Of a stretch of DNA of 64,000 nt, positions 1 to 7,636 are shown piece after piece; positions within the stretch are counted from its first letter, which is position 1; every line of letters starts with the position of its first letter. The stretch comes from Lachnospiraceae bacterium (GTDB lineage: Bacteria > Bacillota > Clostridia > Lachnospirales > Lachnospiraceae), in assembly GCA_017620255.1 (NCBI GenBank), contig JAFZQU010000037.1, positions 1-64,000 of the forward strand, in the 5' to 3' direction. A program made the translations under genes and the position numbers. The notes under the pieces were generated by a model, which was given only the letters and a program-made list of their open reading frames with translations, was not told where the DNA came from and did no database searches.

Positions 1-234
1 ATAGTTTTCCTGCACCCACTCCGCTATTTCCCTGTATGTTGCCTTACTCTCCGCACAAGTCAAATCCATCTCATCCATTTCGACTTTTATATTCACAAAA
101 TGCTTCGCCTCAGAAAGTTTGGACAAAAGTGCCACCGTCTCAACGCGCACATGGCCAGGGAAAAGATCAATATCCGCGGCTGGGAAGACAGAAAAAATGA
201 CTGGCTTGCCAGACAGATGGAGGAAGAGAGGATC
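1..234 (-). pseudogene. RlmD-type 23S rRNA uracil methyltransferase C-terminal remnant, runs off the window
   Basis: Reading leftwards from about position 190, the open frame gives DLFP, a four-residue spacer, then VETVALLSK and later ESKATYREI. This order fits the C-terminal end of RlmD/RumA-type 23S rRNA (uracil-C5) methyltransferases, where DxFP-x4-VETVxLLS closes the catalytic domain. The frame is closed by a stop at 235-237 and has no start codon or ribosome site ahead of the similarity, so the catalytic core is missing. It continues beyond base 1. Either a decayed gene or the tail domain of another protein; the similarity is recalled, not searched. Confidence 0.45.
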
Positions 235-363
235 TCACAGCGCAGGATGTCGGAGATGTTTCAGATGAAGATGGAACACAGGTATAACTGTGAAGCGGAA
301 ATGCTGAAACAGTTCCATGAGCAGCACTGCAGTGCAGAAGGCGTGGACAGCGGAGAAATATGA
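151..363 (+). CDS. small charged hypothetical protein (uncertain)
   Basis: A 70-residue reading frame starting ATG at 151, rich in Arg, Glu, Met and Gln, predicted to be largely helical. It stops two bases before a strong terminator hairpin, which favours a real gene. Against it: no ribosome site is visible before 151 or before the in-frame ATG at 100, and the first part lies antisense to the methyltransferase-like remnant. The frame is open back to base 1. No family recognised. It may be the 3' end of a rearranged gene. Confidence 0.3.
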   Translation: MAREKINIRGWEDRKNDWLARQMEEERISQRRMSEMFQMKMEHRYNCEAEMLKQFHEQHCSAEGVDSGEI

Positions 364-365
364 TC

Positions 366-395
366 AAAAAAAGGATGCCAAGGCATCCTTTTTTT
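366..395. terminator. bidirectional terminator
   Basis: A7, GGATGCC, AA, GGCATCC, T7: a perfect inverted repeat with an A-tract on one side and a T-tract on the other. It can end transcription from both directions. It lies between the rightward small frame and the 3' end of the leftward pyr operon (pyrD stops at 445). Confidence 0.85.
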
Positions 396-444
396 GATGT
401 ATAAAACCGTGGGATGTGCCGGATAAACAAAAGACCGTACATCT

Positions 445-1344
445 TCAGACACAGCCGATCAGTGAGTTGACATCGTCGATCTTCTGATCCCGCATAAAGG
501 CCTCGATCCCTTCGATAACACGGACCGTAGTATAGGGATCGTGAAAATTCATCGCCCCGACGGCAACCGCCGTGGCACCGGCCATCATGAATTCAACAGC
601 ATCTTCCGCATTTGCGATCCCGCCCATGCCGATCACCGGAATGGAGACCGCATGAGATGCTTCGTATACCATCCGGACTGCAATGGGTTTGATGGCAGGC
701 CCGGACAGACCGCCGGTCCTGTTTGCGAGTGCAAAACGGCGCCGGTATATGTCGATCTTCATTGCCGTAAAGGTATTGATGAGAGAGATGGCATCGGCGC
801 CGGCTGCTTCCGCGGCCTTTGCCATTTCAGAGATCGAGGTCACGTTGGGAGACAGTTTCATGATCACGGGCTGCTTCGCTTTCTTTTTGATCGCGGCAGT
901 GATATCGGAAAGTGCTTTTGTATCCTGGCCGAAGGCGATCGCGCCTTCTTTGACGTTCGGGCAGGAGACGTTGATCTCAAGCATGTCAACGGACGTATCG
1001 GCCAGTCTTTCAACGACGGTCACATATTCGTCGACCGTACGACCGCATACATTGACGATGACGCGTGTCCTGTACTGTTTCAGAAAGGCAAGATCCCGTT
1101 CGATGAAGAGATCGATCCCGGGATTTTGCAGGCCGATCGCGTTCAGCATCCCGCCGTAGGTCTCAGCTACCCGCGGCGTTTTATTCCCTGCCCAGGGAAC
1201 GCTCGCGACGCCTTTTGTGACTACGGCGCCCAGCCGGTTGAGATCGACGAAGGCGTTATACTCCATACCGGATCCGAAGGTGCCGGATGCGGTCATGACC
1301 GGGTTTTGAAAGGTAACTCCCGCGATGCTTACCTGTGTGTTCAT
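445..1344 (-). CDS. pyrD: dihydroorotate dehydrogenase B, catalytic subunit
   Basis: Oxidises dihydroorotate to orotate in de novo pyrimidine synthesis, passing electrons to FMN and then to the PyrK subunit and NAD. The 299-residue length is normal. Visible signatures are NVSCPNVKEG with the class 1B active-site Cys, KLSPNV, and the FMN phosphate-binding region MGGIANAEDAVEFMMAGA near the C-terminus. Its ATG overlaps the pyrK stop as ATGA, so the two are translationally coupled, as expected for subunits of one complex. Last gene of the pyrC-pyrK-pyrD operon, followed by a terminator. Confidence 0.97.
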   Translation of the reverse strand: MNTQVSIAGVTFQNPVMTASGTFGSGMEYNAFVDLNRLGAVVTKGVASVPWAGNKTPRVAETYGGMLNAIGLQNPGIDLFIERDLAFLKQYRTRVIVNVCGRTVDEYVTVVERLADTSVDMLEINVSCPNVKEGAIAFGQDTKALSDITAAIKKKAKQPVIMKLSPNVTSISEMAKAAEAAGADAISLINTFTAMKIDIYRRRFALANRTGGLSGPAIKPIAVRMVYEASHAVSIPVIGMGGIANAEDAVEFMMAGATAVAVGAMNFHDPYTTVRVIEGIEAFMRDQKIDDVNSLIGCV

Positions 1345-2090
1345 AGTATCACCTCCGAGGCGGCAAAGACGGGGCCGTCCTTGCAGATCCGCTTGTTGTT
1401 TACGAGAGAGTGTGCATCGGTCTCCGTTGATTCACACACACAGCCGAGGCAGGCGCCCACGCCGCAGGCCATCCGTTCTTCGAGTGACAGCCAGGCGGGG
1501 ATATTTTGTGCAGCCGCGTATTCTTTGACGGCACGCAGCATCGGAATGGGACCGCAGGCATAGATGACTTTCCCGGAAAGAGGATGCGCTGCAATGGCGT
1601 CCATCACGGTGCCGCGGGTCCCTGTACACCCGTCTTCCGTTGCAAGGATCACGTCACCGAAAGCACTGAGTTCATCCTGCAGGAAAGGCGTGCTCCGGTA
1701 ACCCAGCACGATCTCTTTTTTTCCGGTAAGTGCCTTTGCAAGTGCGAGCATCGGCGGTATGCCGATCCCGCCGGCGATCAGGACGGCATCCTCACCGCTT
1801 AAGGGGAAGCCGTTTCCAAGCGGTCCTAAGATGGAGACCGGGTCGTTTGCATGATAGCGGGAAAATTCTTCGGTGCCTTTTCCGGCGATACGGTATACGA
1901 TCCGCAGGCAGTCCTGTTTCGTCTCGCAGATACTGATCGGACGCGGTAACAGTCTTGCCGCATTGTTTGTATATACGGAGATGAACTGGCCGGGACAGGC
2001 TTCGTTTGCGAGAGGGGTTTTGATCCACATGCTGTAGATCCCGTCAGCTATGCATTCCTGTCTTAAGACCGTTGCGGTCTGTTTTTCCAT
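1341..2090 (-). CDS. pyrK: dihydroorotate dehydrogenase B, electron transfer subunit
   Basis: Carries FAD and a [2Fe-2S] cluster and moves electrons from the PyrD FMN to NAD. The 249-residue protein shows an N-terminal FAD-binding barrel with the RPISI motif, a central nucleotide-binding GGIGIPPMLALA, and a C-terminal cluster motif CGVGACLGCVC followed by a fourth Cys (CKDG). It starts inside the 3' end of pyrC (28-base overlap) and overlaps pyrD by 4 bases. The PyrD/PyrK pair uses NAD rather than quinone, in keeping with an anaerobe. Confidence 0.97.
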   Translation of the reverse strand: MEKQTATVLRQECIADGIYSMWIKTPLANEACPGQFISVYTNNAARLLPRPISICETKQDCLRIVYRIAGKGTEEFSRYHANDPVSILGPLGNGFPLSGEDAVLIAGGIGIPPMLALAKALTGKKEIVLGYRSTPFLQDELSAFGDVILATEDGCTGTRGTVMDAIAAHPLSGKVIYACGPIPMLRAVKEYAAAQNIPAWLSLEERMACGVGACLGCVCESTETDAHSLVNNKRICKDGPVFAASEVIL

Positions 2091-3388
2091 GATACTGTTT
2101 CCTCCTGGTTTCTGTATGAGATCTTACCGTCTGCGATGGTAAACTGAACCACGCCGGTCAGTTCCGCTCCGGCAAAGGGCGTGTTGCATGATCTGGAATA
2201 GAACCGGTCGACTCTCTGCACCGCTTCCGGATCAAAGAGCACGAGATCGGCAGGGGCTCCTTCGCGGATGCCGCAGGGCAGGTTGTAGAGGGATGCCGGG
2301 GAGGCGGTCATCGCCTTTAAAAGCTGCATCATGGTAAGATATCCCGGCAATACCAGATGGGTAATGCCAAGGGGCAGTGCGGTCTCGAGACCGGTGATCC
2401 CGCTGGGGGCAGCCGTGAAATCCCGTGATTTTTCCTCTGCCGCATGCGGCGCATGGTCAGTTGCGATGGTCTCGATGGTCCCGTCGGCCAGTCCTTCTAT
2501 GATCGCAAGGCGGTCTTCTTCCGTACGAAGGGGCGGATTCATCTTGGCATTGGTTCCGTATTTCAAAACAGCGTTTTCATTCAGGGAAAAATGATGCGGC
2601 GTTGCTTCCGCATGGATCCGCGGATTGACTGCCCTTGCCGCCCTGATCAGATCCACACCTTCCTTTGTGCTGATGTGCTGGATGTTTACGATAGCGCCTG
2701 TACGGTTTGCGATCTCTATATCCCGTCTGATCATGGAGATCTCAGCTTCTCTGGGAGAGCCGGTCAGATGCAGGGCGGAAGATACGGCCCCGGCGTTGAT
2801 CCCGTTTTCCGTGATCAGCCGCGGATCTTCTTCATGCAGGCTGACAGGACGGCCCACCTTCTCCGCCAGGGAAAAGGCATTCTGAAGGAGCGTTTCGTCA
2901 AGGATGGGGATCCCGTCATCGGTAAACCCTACAGCTCCCGCATCCGAAAGAGATACAAAATCCGTCAGTTCCCTGCCAAGCAGTCCCTTTGTGACCGTGG
3001 CAGACGGCAGGATATGGAGCGGGATCTGCCGGTTGACGCTCTCAATGCGCGCTTTCAGCATCTGCAGCGTTTCCACACTGTCTACACACGGTTTTGTATT
3101 GGCCATCATGACGACGGTCGTAAAGCCGCCCGCAACAGCGGCAAGCGAACCCGTTTCGATGTCTTCTTTATAGGTAAAGCCCGGTTCCCGGAAGTGTACA
3201 TGGATGTCAACAAGACCGGGCGCGGCGATCAGTCCGTCAGCCTCGATCCTGCAGGTGTCCTCAGGCATTGTCATGGGACCTAAAGGGCCGATACGTGTGA
3301 TCTTTCCATCCGATATGAAAATATCCGATACCGCGTCAAGACCGGATGAGGGGTCCATGATCCTGGCGCCGTGCAAATAAATATTCAT
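2063..3388 (-). CDS. pyrC: dihydroorotase
   Basis: Cyclises carbamoyl-aspartate to dihydroorotate. A class I dihydroorotase of 441 residues: N-terminal beta-sandwich, metal-binding DIHVHFREPG near residue 60, further His ligands around the LHEED and IQHIST regions, and the conserved ATDHAPH near residue 300. The frame is open back to 3445, but the start at 3388 (MNIYLHGARIMDP) fits the family N-terminus. No ribosome site precedes it. Instead a TATAAT box ends 6 bases before the ATG, so the mRNA may be leaderless. First gene of the pyr operon. Confidence 0.95.
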   Translation of the reverse strand: MNIYLHGARIMDPSSGLDAVSDIFISDGKITRIGPLGPMTMPEDTCRIEADGLIAAPGLVDIHVHFREPGFTYKEDIETGSLAAVAGGFTTVVMMANTKPCVDSVETLQMLKARIESVNRQIPLHILPSATVTKGLLGRELTDFVSLSDAGAVGFTDDGIPILDETLLQNAFSLAEKVGRPVSLHEEDPRLITENGINAGAVSSALHLTGSPREAEISMIRRDIEIANRTGAIVNIQHISTKEGVDLIRAARAVNPRIHAEATPHHFSLNENAVLKYGTNAKMNPPLRTEEDRLAIIEGLADGTIETIATDHAPHAAEEKSRDFTAAPSGITGLETALPLGITHLVLPGYLTMMQLLKAMTASPASLYNLPCGIREGAPADLVLFDPEAVQRVDRFYSRSCNTPFAGAELTGVVQFTIADGKISYRNQEETVSWKNRPQRS

Positions 3389-3394
3389 GTGAAA

Positions 3395-3423
3395 ATTATA
3401 AAAGACAGCCCTCAAAAAAGCAA
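3395..3423 (-). promoter_or_regulatory. pyrC promoter, probably leaderless
   Basis: On the minus strand: TTGCTT, 17-base spacer, TATAAT, then only 6 bases to the pyrC ATG. Transcription would start at or next to the start codon. There is therefore no room for a PyrR-type attenuator leader. The -10 is perfect; the -35 is weak. Confidence 0.6.
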
Positions 3424-3434
3424 TGACAGGTCGC

Positions 3435-3463
3435 TTGAGCGCCATCCCGGAATATGGTATGAT
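3435..3463 (+). promoter_or_regulatory. adenosylhomocysteinase promoter
   Basis: TTGAGC, 17-base spacer, TATGAT with a TGG extension just upstream. It is divergent from the pyrC promoter and about 40 bases before the ribosome site of the gene at 3503. Confidence 0.6.
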
Positions 3464-3502
3464 GAAAACTGTGGTTGAAGACTTATATGCAGGAGGATAT
3501 AT

Positions 3503-4753
3503 ATGAGCAGTGAGATCAGAGATTTAAACCTTGCGGCAGCCGGTGAACAGAAGATCGAGTGGGTTAAGAGAAACTGCGATCTGCTCCGGACGCTGGAAGA
3601 GGAGTTCACGAAAACAAAACCCTTTGCGGGGAAAAAGATCGCACTTTCCGTGCATCTGGAAGCAAAGACGGCCTATCTGTGCAAGGTACTTGCGGCAGGC
3701 GGTGCCGAGATGTACGTGACCGGCTCCAATCCGCTTTCCACGCAGGATGACGTGGCCGCTGCGCTTGTGGCGGACGGACTGGAAGTCCACGCATGGTACG
3801 GCAGTACACCGGAAGAGTATAACCGGCACATCAGAGCCGTCCTGGAGATCGGCCCCAACATCATCATCGATGACGGCGGCGATCTGGTACACATGCTGCA
3901 CACGGAACTGCCGCATCTCATCCCCGGCGTGATCGGCGGGTGTGAAGAGACAACGACAGGCATCTTAAGGCTGCTTGCCATGGACCGTGAGGGACAGCTG
4001 AAATTCCCGATGGTGCTTGTCAACAACGCGGACTGCAAACATTTCTTTGATAACCGCTACGGTACGGGCCAGTCCGTATGGGACGGGATCAACCGTACCA
4101 CGAACCTGATCGTGGCAGGCAAGATCGTTGTTGTAGCAGGCTACGGCTGGTGCGGTAAGGGTGTTGCGATGCGCGCGAAAGGACTTGGCGCAAGAGTCAT
4201 CGTGACGGAGATCGATCCCGTAAAAGCGATCGAGGCCGTGATGGACGGATTTGATGTGATGCCGATGGTGGAAGCGGCAAAACTGGGTGATTTCTTTGTA
4301 ACCGTAACGGGATGCGACAAAGTCATTGACGCGGAGGATTTTGCGGTCATGAAGGAAGGCGCGATCCTGTGCAATGCCGGACATTTCGACTGTGAGATCG
4401 ACATGGCGGGTCTTCGTAAGATCGCGGTCGAGACCAAAGAGATGCGCAAAAACATCCAGGGATACAAACTGCCTACGGGTCAGTGGATCTTTGTGATCGC
4501 GGAAGGCAGACTGGTCAATCTGGCAGCAGGCGACGGGCATCCCGCTGAGATCATGGATATGTCGTTTGCGATCCAGGCATTGTCCGCAAAGTATCTTGTG
4601 GAACATGAAGGACAGATCGATAAGATGATCGTTGACGTGCCGCGCGAGGTTGATAACGATGTGGCGGTACGGAAACTGAATTTCTTGGGAAAACATATCG
4701 ATGTACTGACACCGGAACAGGAACGTTATTTAAACAGTTCCAGCATTTCATAA
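3503..4753 (+). CDS. ahcY: adenosylhomocysteinase
   Basis: Reversibly hydrolyses S-adenosylhomocysteine to adenosine and homocysteine, removing the product inhibitor of methyltransferases. The 416-residue length fits the shorter archaeal/thermophile-like class. Visible are HLEAKTAYLCKVLAAGGA near the N-terminus, the NNADCKHFFDNRYGTGQS substrate region, the NAD-binding GYGWCGKGVAMRAKGLGA around residue 215, and a C-terminal HPAEIMDMSFA. GGAGG precedes the ATG. Monocistronic: own promoter and a strong terminator. Confidence 0.95.
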   Translation: MSSEIRDLNLAAAGEQKIEWVKRNCDLLRTLEEEFTKTKPFAGKKIALSVHLEAKTAYLCKVLAAGGAEMYVTGSNPLSTQDDVAAALVADGLEVHAWYGSTPEEYNRHIRAVLEIGPNIIIDDGGDLVHMLHTELPHLIPGVIGGCEETTTGILRLLAMDREGQLKFPMVLVNNADCKHFFDNRYGTGQSVWDGINRTTNLIVAGKIVVVAGYGWCGKGVAMRAKGLGARVIVTEIDPVKAIEAVMDGFDVMPMVEAAKLGDFFVTVTGCDKVIDAEDFAVMKEGAILCNAGHFDCEIDMAGLRKIAVETKEMRKNIQGYKLPTGQWIFVIAEGRLVNLAAGDGHPAEIMDMSFAIQALSAKYLVEHEGQIDKMIVDVPREVDNDVAVRKLNFLGKHIDVLTPEQERYLNSSSIS

Positions 4754-4772
4754 TAAGTGTACAGAACAGACA

Positions 4773-4805
4773 GAGAGACGGGATGCCTATGGCATCCCGT
4801 CTCTC
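4773..4805 (+). terminator. strong terminator after adenosylhomocysteinase
   Basis: A 15-bp perfect stem (GAGAGACGGGATGCC paired with its complement) around a TAT loop, 20 bases after the stop. It also faces the 3' end of the leftward gene ending at 4833, so it probably serves both. Confidence 0.85.
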
Positions 4806-4832
4806 TTACTTATCCACAATCATCACAAATCA

Positions 4833-5402
4833 TCAGATCACTGCGGATTCTTCAGCCCAATTATCAAACTTCTGCATAACGGCGTCATAAGTCTGGGAAG
4901 AGATCTCCGGGAGGTCGCGTCCCCATGTTTTGGTCGCTTCCTTGAATCCCTTTTCAAATGCACTGCGCATTTCTTCGATCTTATCCGGATCGCCGCCTGT
5001 AAGAGCCTTGGCCATTTCGATGATCCTGTCACTGGTCTTGTTCACGCCCCAGTAGCCGTCTTCAGAGATCGCTTTCTGCGCCTCTTCCTTGGCTGCCTGC
5101 GTTACGGTGAAATGACCGCTTGCCAGGAAACGCCAGAAGTCATCGGATGCAGCGAGGGCATTGCCCTGTCCCATAATGGTCTTCTGCACCATGCTGCGGA
5201 AACTTTCTTCCTGTGCAGCTGCGTCAGCCTTCAACATTTCCACCATGGAAACATTGGGGGTATATTTTGCCGCCGCATCGGATTTCTCATAAACCGCGCC
5301 GACTTCTTCTGCCTTTACCGGCTCTTCCGTTGTCTTGGGGGGATTTTTGTACGTGTTGTACGCATCTAATTGCGAATAACCCGAAACTCCGTTTACGTTC
5401 AT
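4833..5402 (-). CDS. putative motility-regulon protein of unknown function
   Basis: A 189-residue soluble acidic protein with no signal peptide or membrane segment. It begins MNVNGVSGYSQLDAY, has a low-complexity Pro/Glu/Lys stretch near residues 18-35, and is mostly helical after that. I do not recognise a domain. AGGAGGG precedes the ATG by 6 bases. The promoter resembles the sigma-28 (SigD/FliA) consensus, and the short Asn/Gly/Tyr-rich N-terminus is reminiscent of small flagellum-associated proteins in motile Clostridia. The motility role is an inference from the promoter. Confidence 0.8.
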   Translation of the reverse strand: MNVNGVSGYSQLDAYNTYKNPPKTTEEPVKAEEVGAVYEKSDAAAKYTPNVSMVEMLKADAAAQEESFRSMVQKTIMGQGNALAASDDFWRFLASGHFTVTQAAKEEAQKAISEDGYWGVNKTSDRIIEMAKALTGGDPDKIEEMRSAFEKGFKEATKTWGRDLPEISSQTYDAVMQKFDNWAEESAVI

Positions 5403-5471
5403 GCTTTACCCTCCTTGGTAATGGTTTGATGAATGGTTGTATGAAAAGTATCTTCAGATACTTCAAATCAT

Positions 5472-5498
5472 ATATCGGATAAAGGGGGAAGATAATTA
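5472..5498 (-). promoter_or_regulatory. sigma-28 (SigD/FliA)-like promoter
   Basis: On the minus strand: TAAT, 15-base spacer, TCCGATAT. The Bacillus SigD consensus is TAAA-N15-GCCGATAT, so 10 of 12 positions match with the exact spacing. It lies about 70 bases upstream of the ATG at 5402. No convincing sigma-A promoter was found for this gene. Confidence 0.65.
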
Positions 5499-5505
5499 AC
5501 CCCAC

Positions 5506-5534
5506 TTGCGGCAAAAAACAAAAAAAGATATAAT
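5506..5534 (+). promoter_or_regulatory. ispE operon promoter
   Basis: TTGCGG, 17-base spacer, TATAAT. The predicted start near 5541 leaves a leader of about 45 bases before the ispE ATG at 5588. Confidence 0.65.
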
Positions 5535-5587
5535 AGATGTGCAAAGTATACAAAATACAAAAAAAATACAATTTATCGGATGAGAAT

Positions 5588-6487
5588 ATGGACAAGATCA
5601 GTTTAAAAGCACTGGGAAAGATCAATCTTGCCCTGGATGTGACCGGCAGGCGCGAAAACGGATATCACGATGTACGCATGATCATGCAGAGCGTACAGGT
5701 CTATGACCGGCTGACGGTAACGAAAACGCACGAGAGCGGGATACGTGTGACCACAAACAGGCCGTATCTGCCAACGGACGAGAACAATCTGGTATACAAG
5801 GCCGCCAAACTGCTGACCGATGAGTTCGGGATCACGGAAGGTTTGCATATCGACCTGAAGAAATTCCTGCCCGTTGCAGCGGGTATGGCAGGCGGCAGTT
5901 CCGATGCCGCGGCGATCCTGTACGGGCTGAACCGGATGTTCAGGCTGGGGCTTGGTATGGAAGAACTGATGAAAAGAGGCGTTACCATCGGTGCGGATAT
6001 CCCGTTCTGTATCATGCGCGGAACCGTCCTTGCGGAGGGGATCGGAGAGATCCTGACGCCGCTTAAGAGCGCACCGCAATGTCATGTGCTGATCGCTAAG
6101 CCCGGTGTCAATGTTTCCACCGGCTATGTCTATGAACAGCTGGACAAGCAGCCGGTTACGGATCACCCGGATATTGACGGGATGCTTCACGCGATCAAAC
6201 AGGAAGACCTTGCCGGCATGGCGGGAAAACTCGGTAACGTGCTTGAAAATATAACGAAGACGGAATATCCGCTGATCGGTCAGATCGAAAGCATTATGCT
6301 TGAGAACGGTGCGCTCGGGGCAGCGATGAGCGGCAGCGGACCGACGGTGTTCGGCCTGTATGAAGAGGAAAAGGCGGCCCTTGCCGCGTATGATAAACTG
6401 AAAGGCATGCATCTGGCAAAGCAGATCTATCTGACAGGGTTTTACCGGCCGGGAAATGCATGGAAACAGGAGGAGCAAAATGCCTGA
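5588..6487 (+). CDS. ispE: 4-diphosphocytidyl-2-C-methyl-D-erythritol kinase
   Basis: GHMP-family kinase of the non-mevalonate isoprenoid pathway; phosphorylates the 2-hydroxyl of CDP-methylerythritol. Visible: N-terminal ALGKINLALDVTGRRENGYHD, the ATP-binding LPVAAGMAGGSSDAAA near residue 95, and the C-terminal AMSGSGPTVFGLY. The frame is open back to 5537, but the start at 5588 fits the family, lies after the promoter start site and has a GGATGAG ribosome site. Its last codons overlap the next gene by 8 bases. Confidence 0.95.
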   Translation: MDKISLKALGKINLALDVTGRRENGYHDVRMIMQSVQVYDRLTVTKTHESGIRVTTNRPYLPTDENNLVYKAAKLLTDEFGITEGLHIDLKKFLPVAAGMAGGSSDAAAILYGLNRMFRLGLGMEELMKRGVTIGADIPFCIMRGTVLAEGIGEILTPLKSAPQCHVLIAKPGVNVSTGYVYEQLDKQPVTDHPDIDGMLHAIKQEDLAGMAGKLGNVLENITKTEYPLIGQIESIMLENGALGAAMSGSGPTVFGLYEEEKAALAAYDKLKGMHLAKQIYLTGFYRPGNAWKQEEQNA

Positions 6488-7154
6488 ATATAAACTGCAG
6501 ATGAGACTGGATGAATATCTGCCGCTTCGGGATGTGGTATTCAACACACTCAGACAGGCGATCTTAACCGGAGAACTGAAGCCGGGAGAGCGGTTGATGG
6601 AATTGCATCTGGCACACGATCTCGGTGTCAGCCGGACACCGATCAGGGAAGCGATCCGGATGCTGGAACTGGAGGGGCTTGTGACCATGATCCCGCGAAA
6701 AGGGGCCGAGGTATCGAGGATCTCCGGGCAGGACATTTCCGATGTGCTGGAAGTGAGAGGTTCGCTCGACATGCTGGCGGTCCAGCTTGCCTGTGAGCGG
6801 ATCACGGAGGATGAGATCAAGGAGCTCAAAGAAGCGGCGGAAGCGTTCAAGAGGGCCGTGCAGACGGGCGACCCGACGGCGGTCGCGCAGGCTGACGTCA
6901 ATTTCCATGACAGGATCATCTCCGCTACCAAGAACAAACGTCTCATGCAGATGGTAAACAATCTGGCGGAACGCGTATACAGATACCGGCTGGAATACAT
7001 AAAAGATACGGAAAATCACGGAAATCTCATCCGGGAACATGAGAAGATCTTAAACTGCATCGTTAACAGGGATGCGGGGCGTGCCAAGGAAGAGATCTAC
7101 AAACATGTAAAGAATCAGGAAAAGGCGATCATCAGCCAGCTGAATGAGGTCTGA
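6480..7154 (+). CDS. GntR-family regulator, FCD (FadR-type) subfamily
   Basis: A 224-residue transcription factor. Residues about 10-75 form the winged helix, with LMELHLAHDLGVSRTPIREAIRMLELEGLV as the recognition region, written here across two conserved blocks. The C-terminal FCD effector domain carries the usual metal/ligand pattern with DVNFHD and later HEKILN. An AGGAGG site 7 bases ahead fixes the start at 6480, overlapping ispE. The effector is unknown. Position in a housekeeping operon (ispE, DUF1934, galU) gives no clue to its target. Confidence 0.93.
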   Translation: MPEYKLQMRLDEYLPLRDVVFNTLRQAILTGELKPGERLMELHLAHDLGVSRTPIREAIRMLELEGLVTMIPRKGAEVSRISGQDISDVLEVRGSLDMLAVQLACERITEDEIKELKEAAEAFKRAVQTGDPTAVAQADVNFHDRIISATKNKRLMQMVNNLAERVYRYRLEYIKDTENHGNLIREHEKILNCIVNRDAGRAKEEIYKHVKNQEKAIISQLNEV

Positions 7155-7156
7155 TC

Positions 7157-7618
7157 ATGACGAAGGATGTATTGATCTCCATATCCGGGATCCAGTTCGG
7201 ACCGGATGTGGACGGAGACAAAGTGGAAGTGATCACGGGAGGCAGTTATTACAAAAGGAAAGACAAGCATTATCTGCTCTATGAGGAGATCACGGAAGGC
7301 ATGGAAGGCGTTACGAAGAATATTGTGAAGTTCGATGACAAGGCATTGCAGCTGACCAAGTCGGGCGTTACGAACGTGAACATGCTCTTTGAAGAGAACA
7401 AGCGGAACATCACCAACTATATCACGCCTTTCGGCAGTATTACGATCGGCGTAGACGCGCATGATTTTGAAGTAACGGAAACGGAAGAACTGATAAAGAT
7501 CCGGATCGGGTACGCGCTGGATGTCAATTACAAACATCTGGCAAACTGTGAGATCCGTATGGATGTCACGGCCAAGAACGAAAATGCGTTCTCACTGGAC
7601 CAGCAAATAATCGAATAA
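7157..7618 (+). CDS. DUF1934 family protein (YwiB-like)
   Basis: A 153-residue protein of the DUF1934 family, predicted to be a small beta-barrel of the calycin/lipocalin fold. Typical are the opening MTKDVLISISGIQ, then YYLLYEE-like strands (YLLYEEITEGM) and FGSITIGV. The function of the family is not established. It follows the regulator gene by 2 bases and precedes galU by 18, so it is co-transcribed with both. Confidence 0.85.
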   Translation: MTKDVLISISGIQFGPDVDGDKVEVITGGSYYKRKDKHYLLYEEITEGMEGVTKNIVKFDDKALQLTKSGVTNVNMLFEENKRNITNYITPFGSITIGVDAHDFEVTETEELIKIRIGYALDVNYKHLANCEIRMDVTAKNENAFSLDQQIIE

Positions 7619-7636
7619 ACAGCGGGAGGATACACG

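Noticed and set aside
5603-7000. Long leftward reading frame of 465 codons opposite ispE and the GntR gene
   Set aside because: Composition looks antisense (many Arg, Ser, Ile, Leu), no ribosome site, and both plus-strand genes have clear families with full-length motifs.
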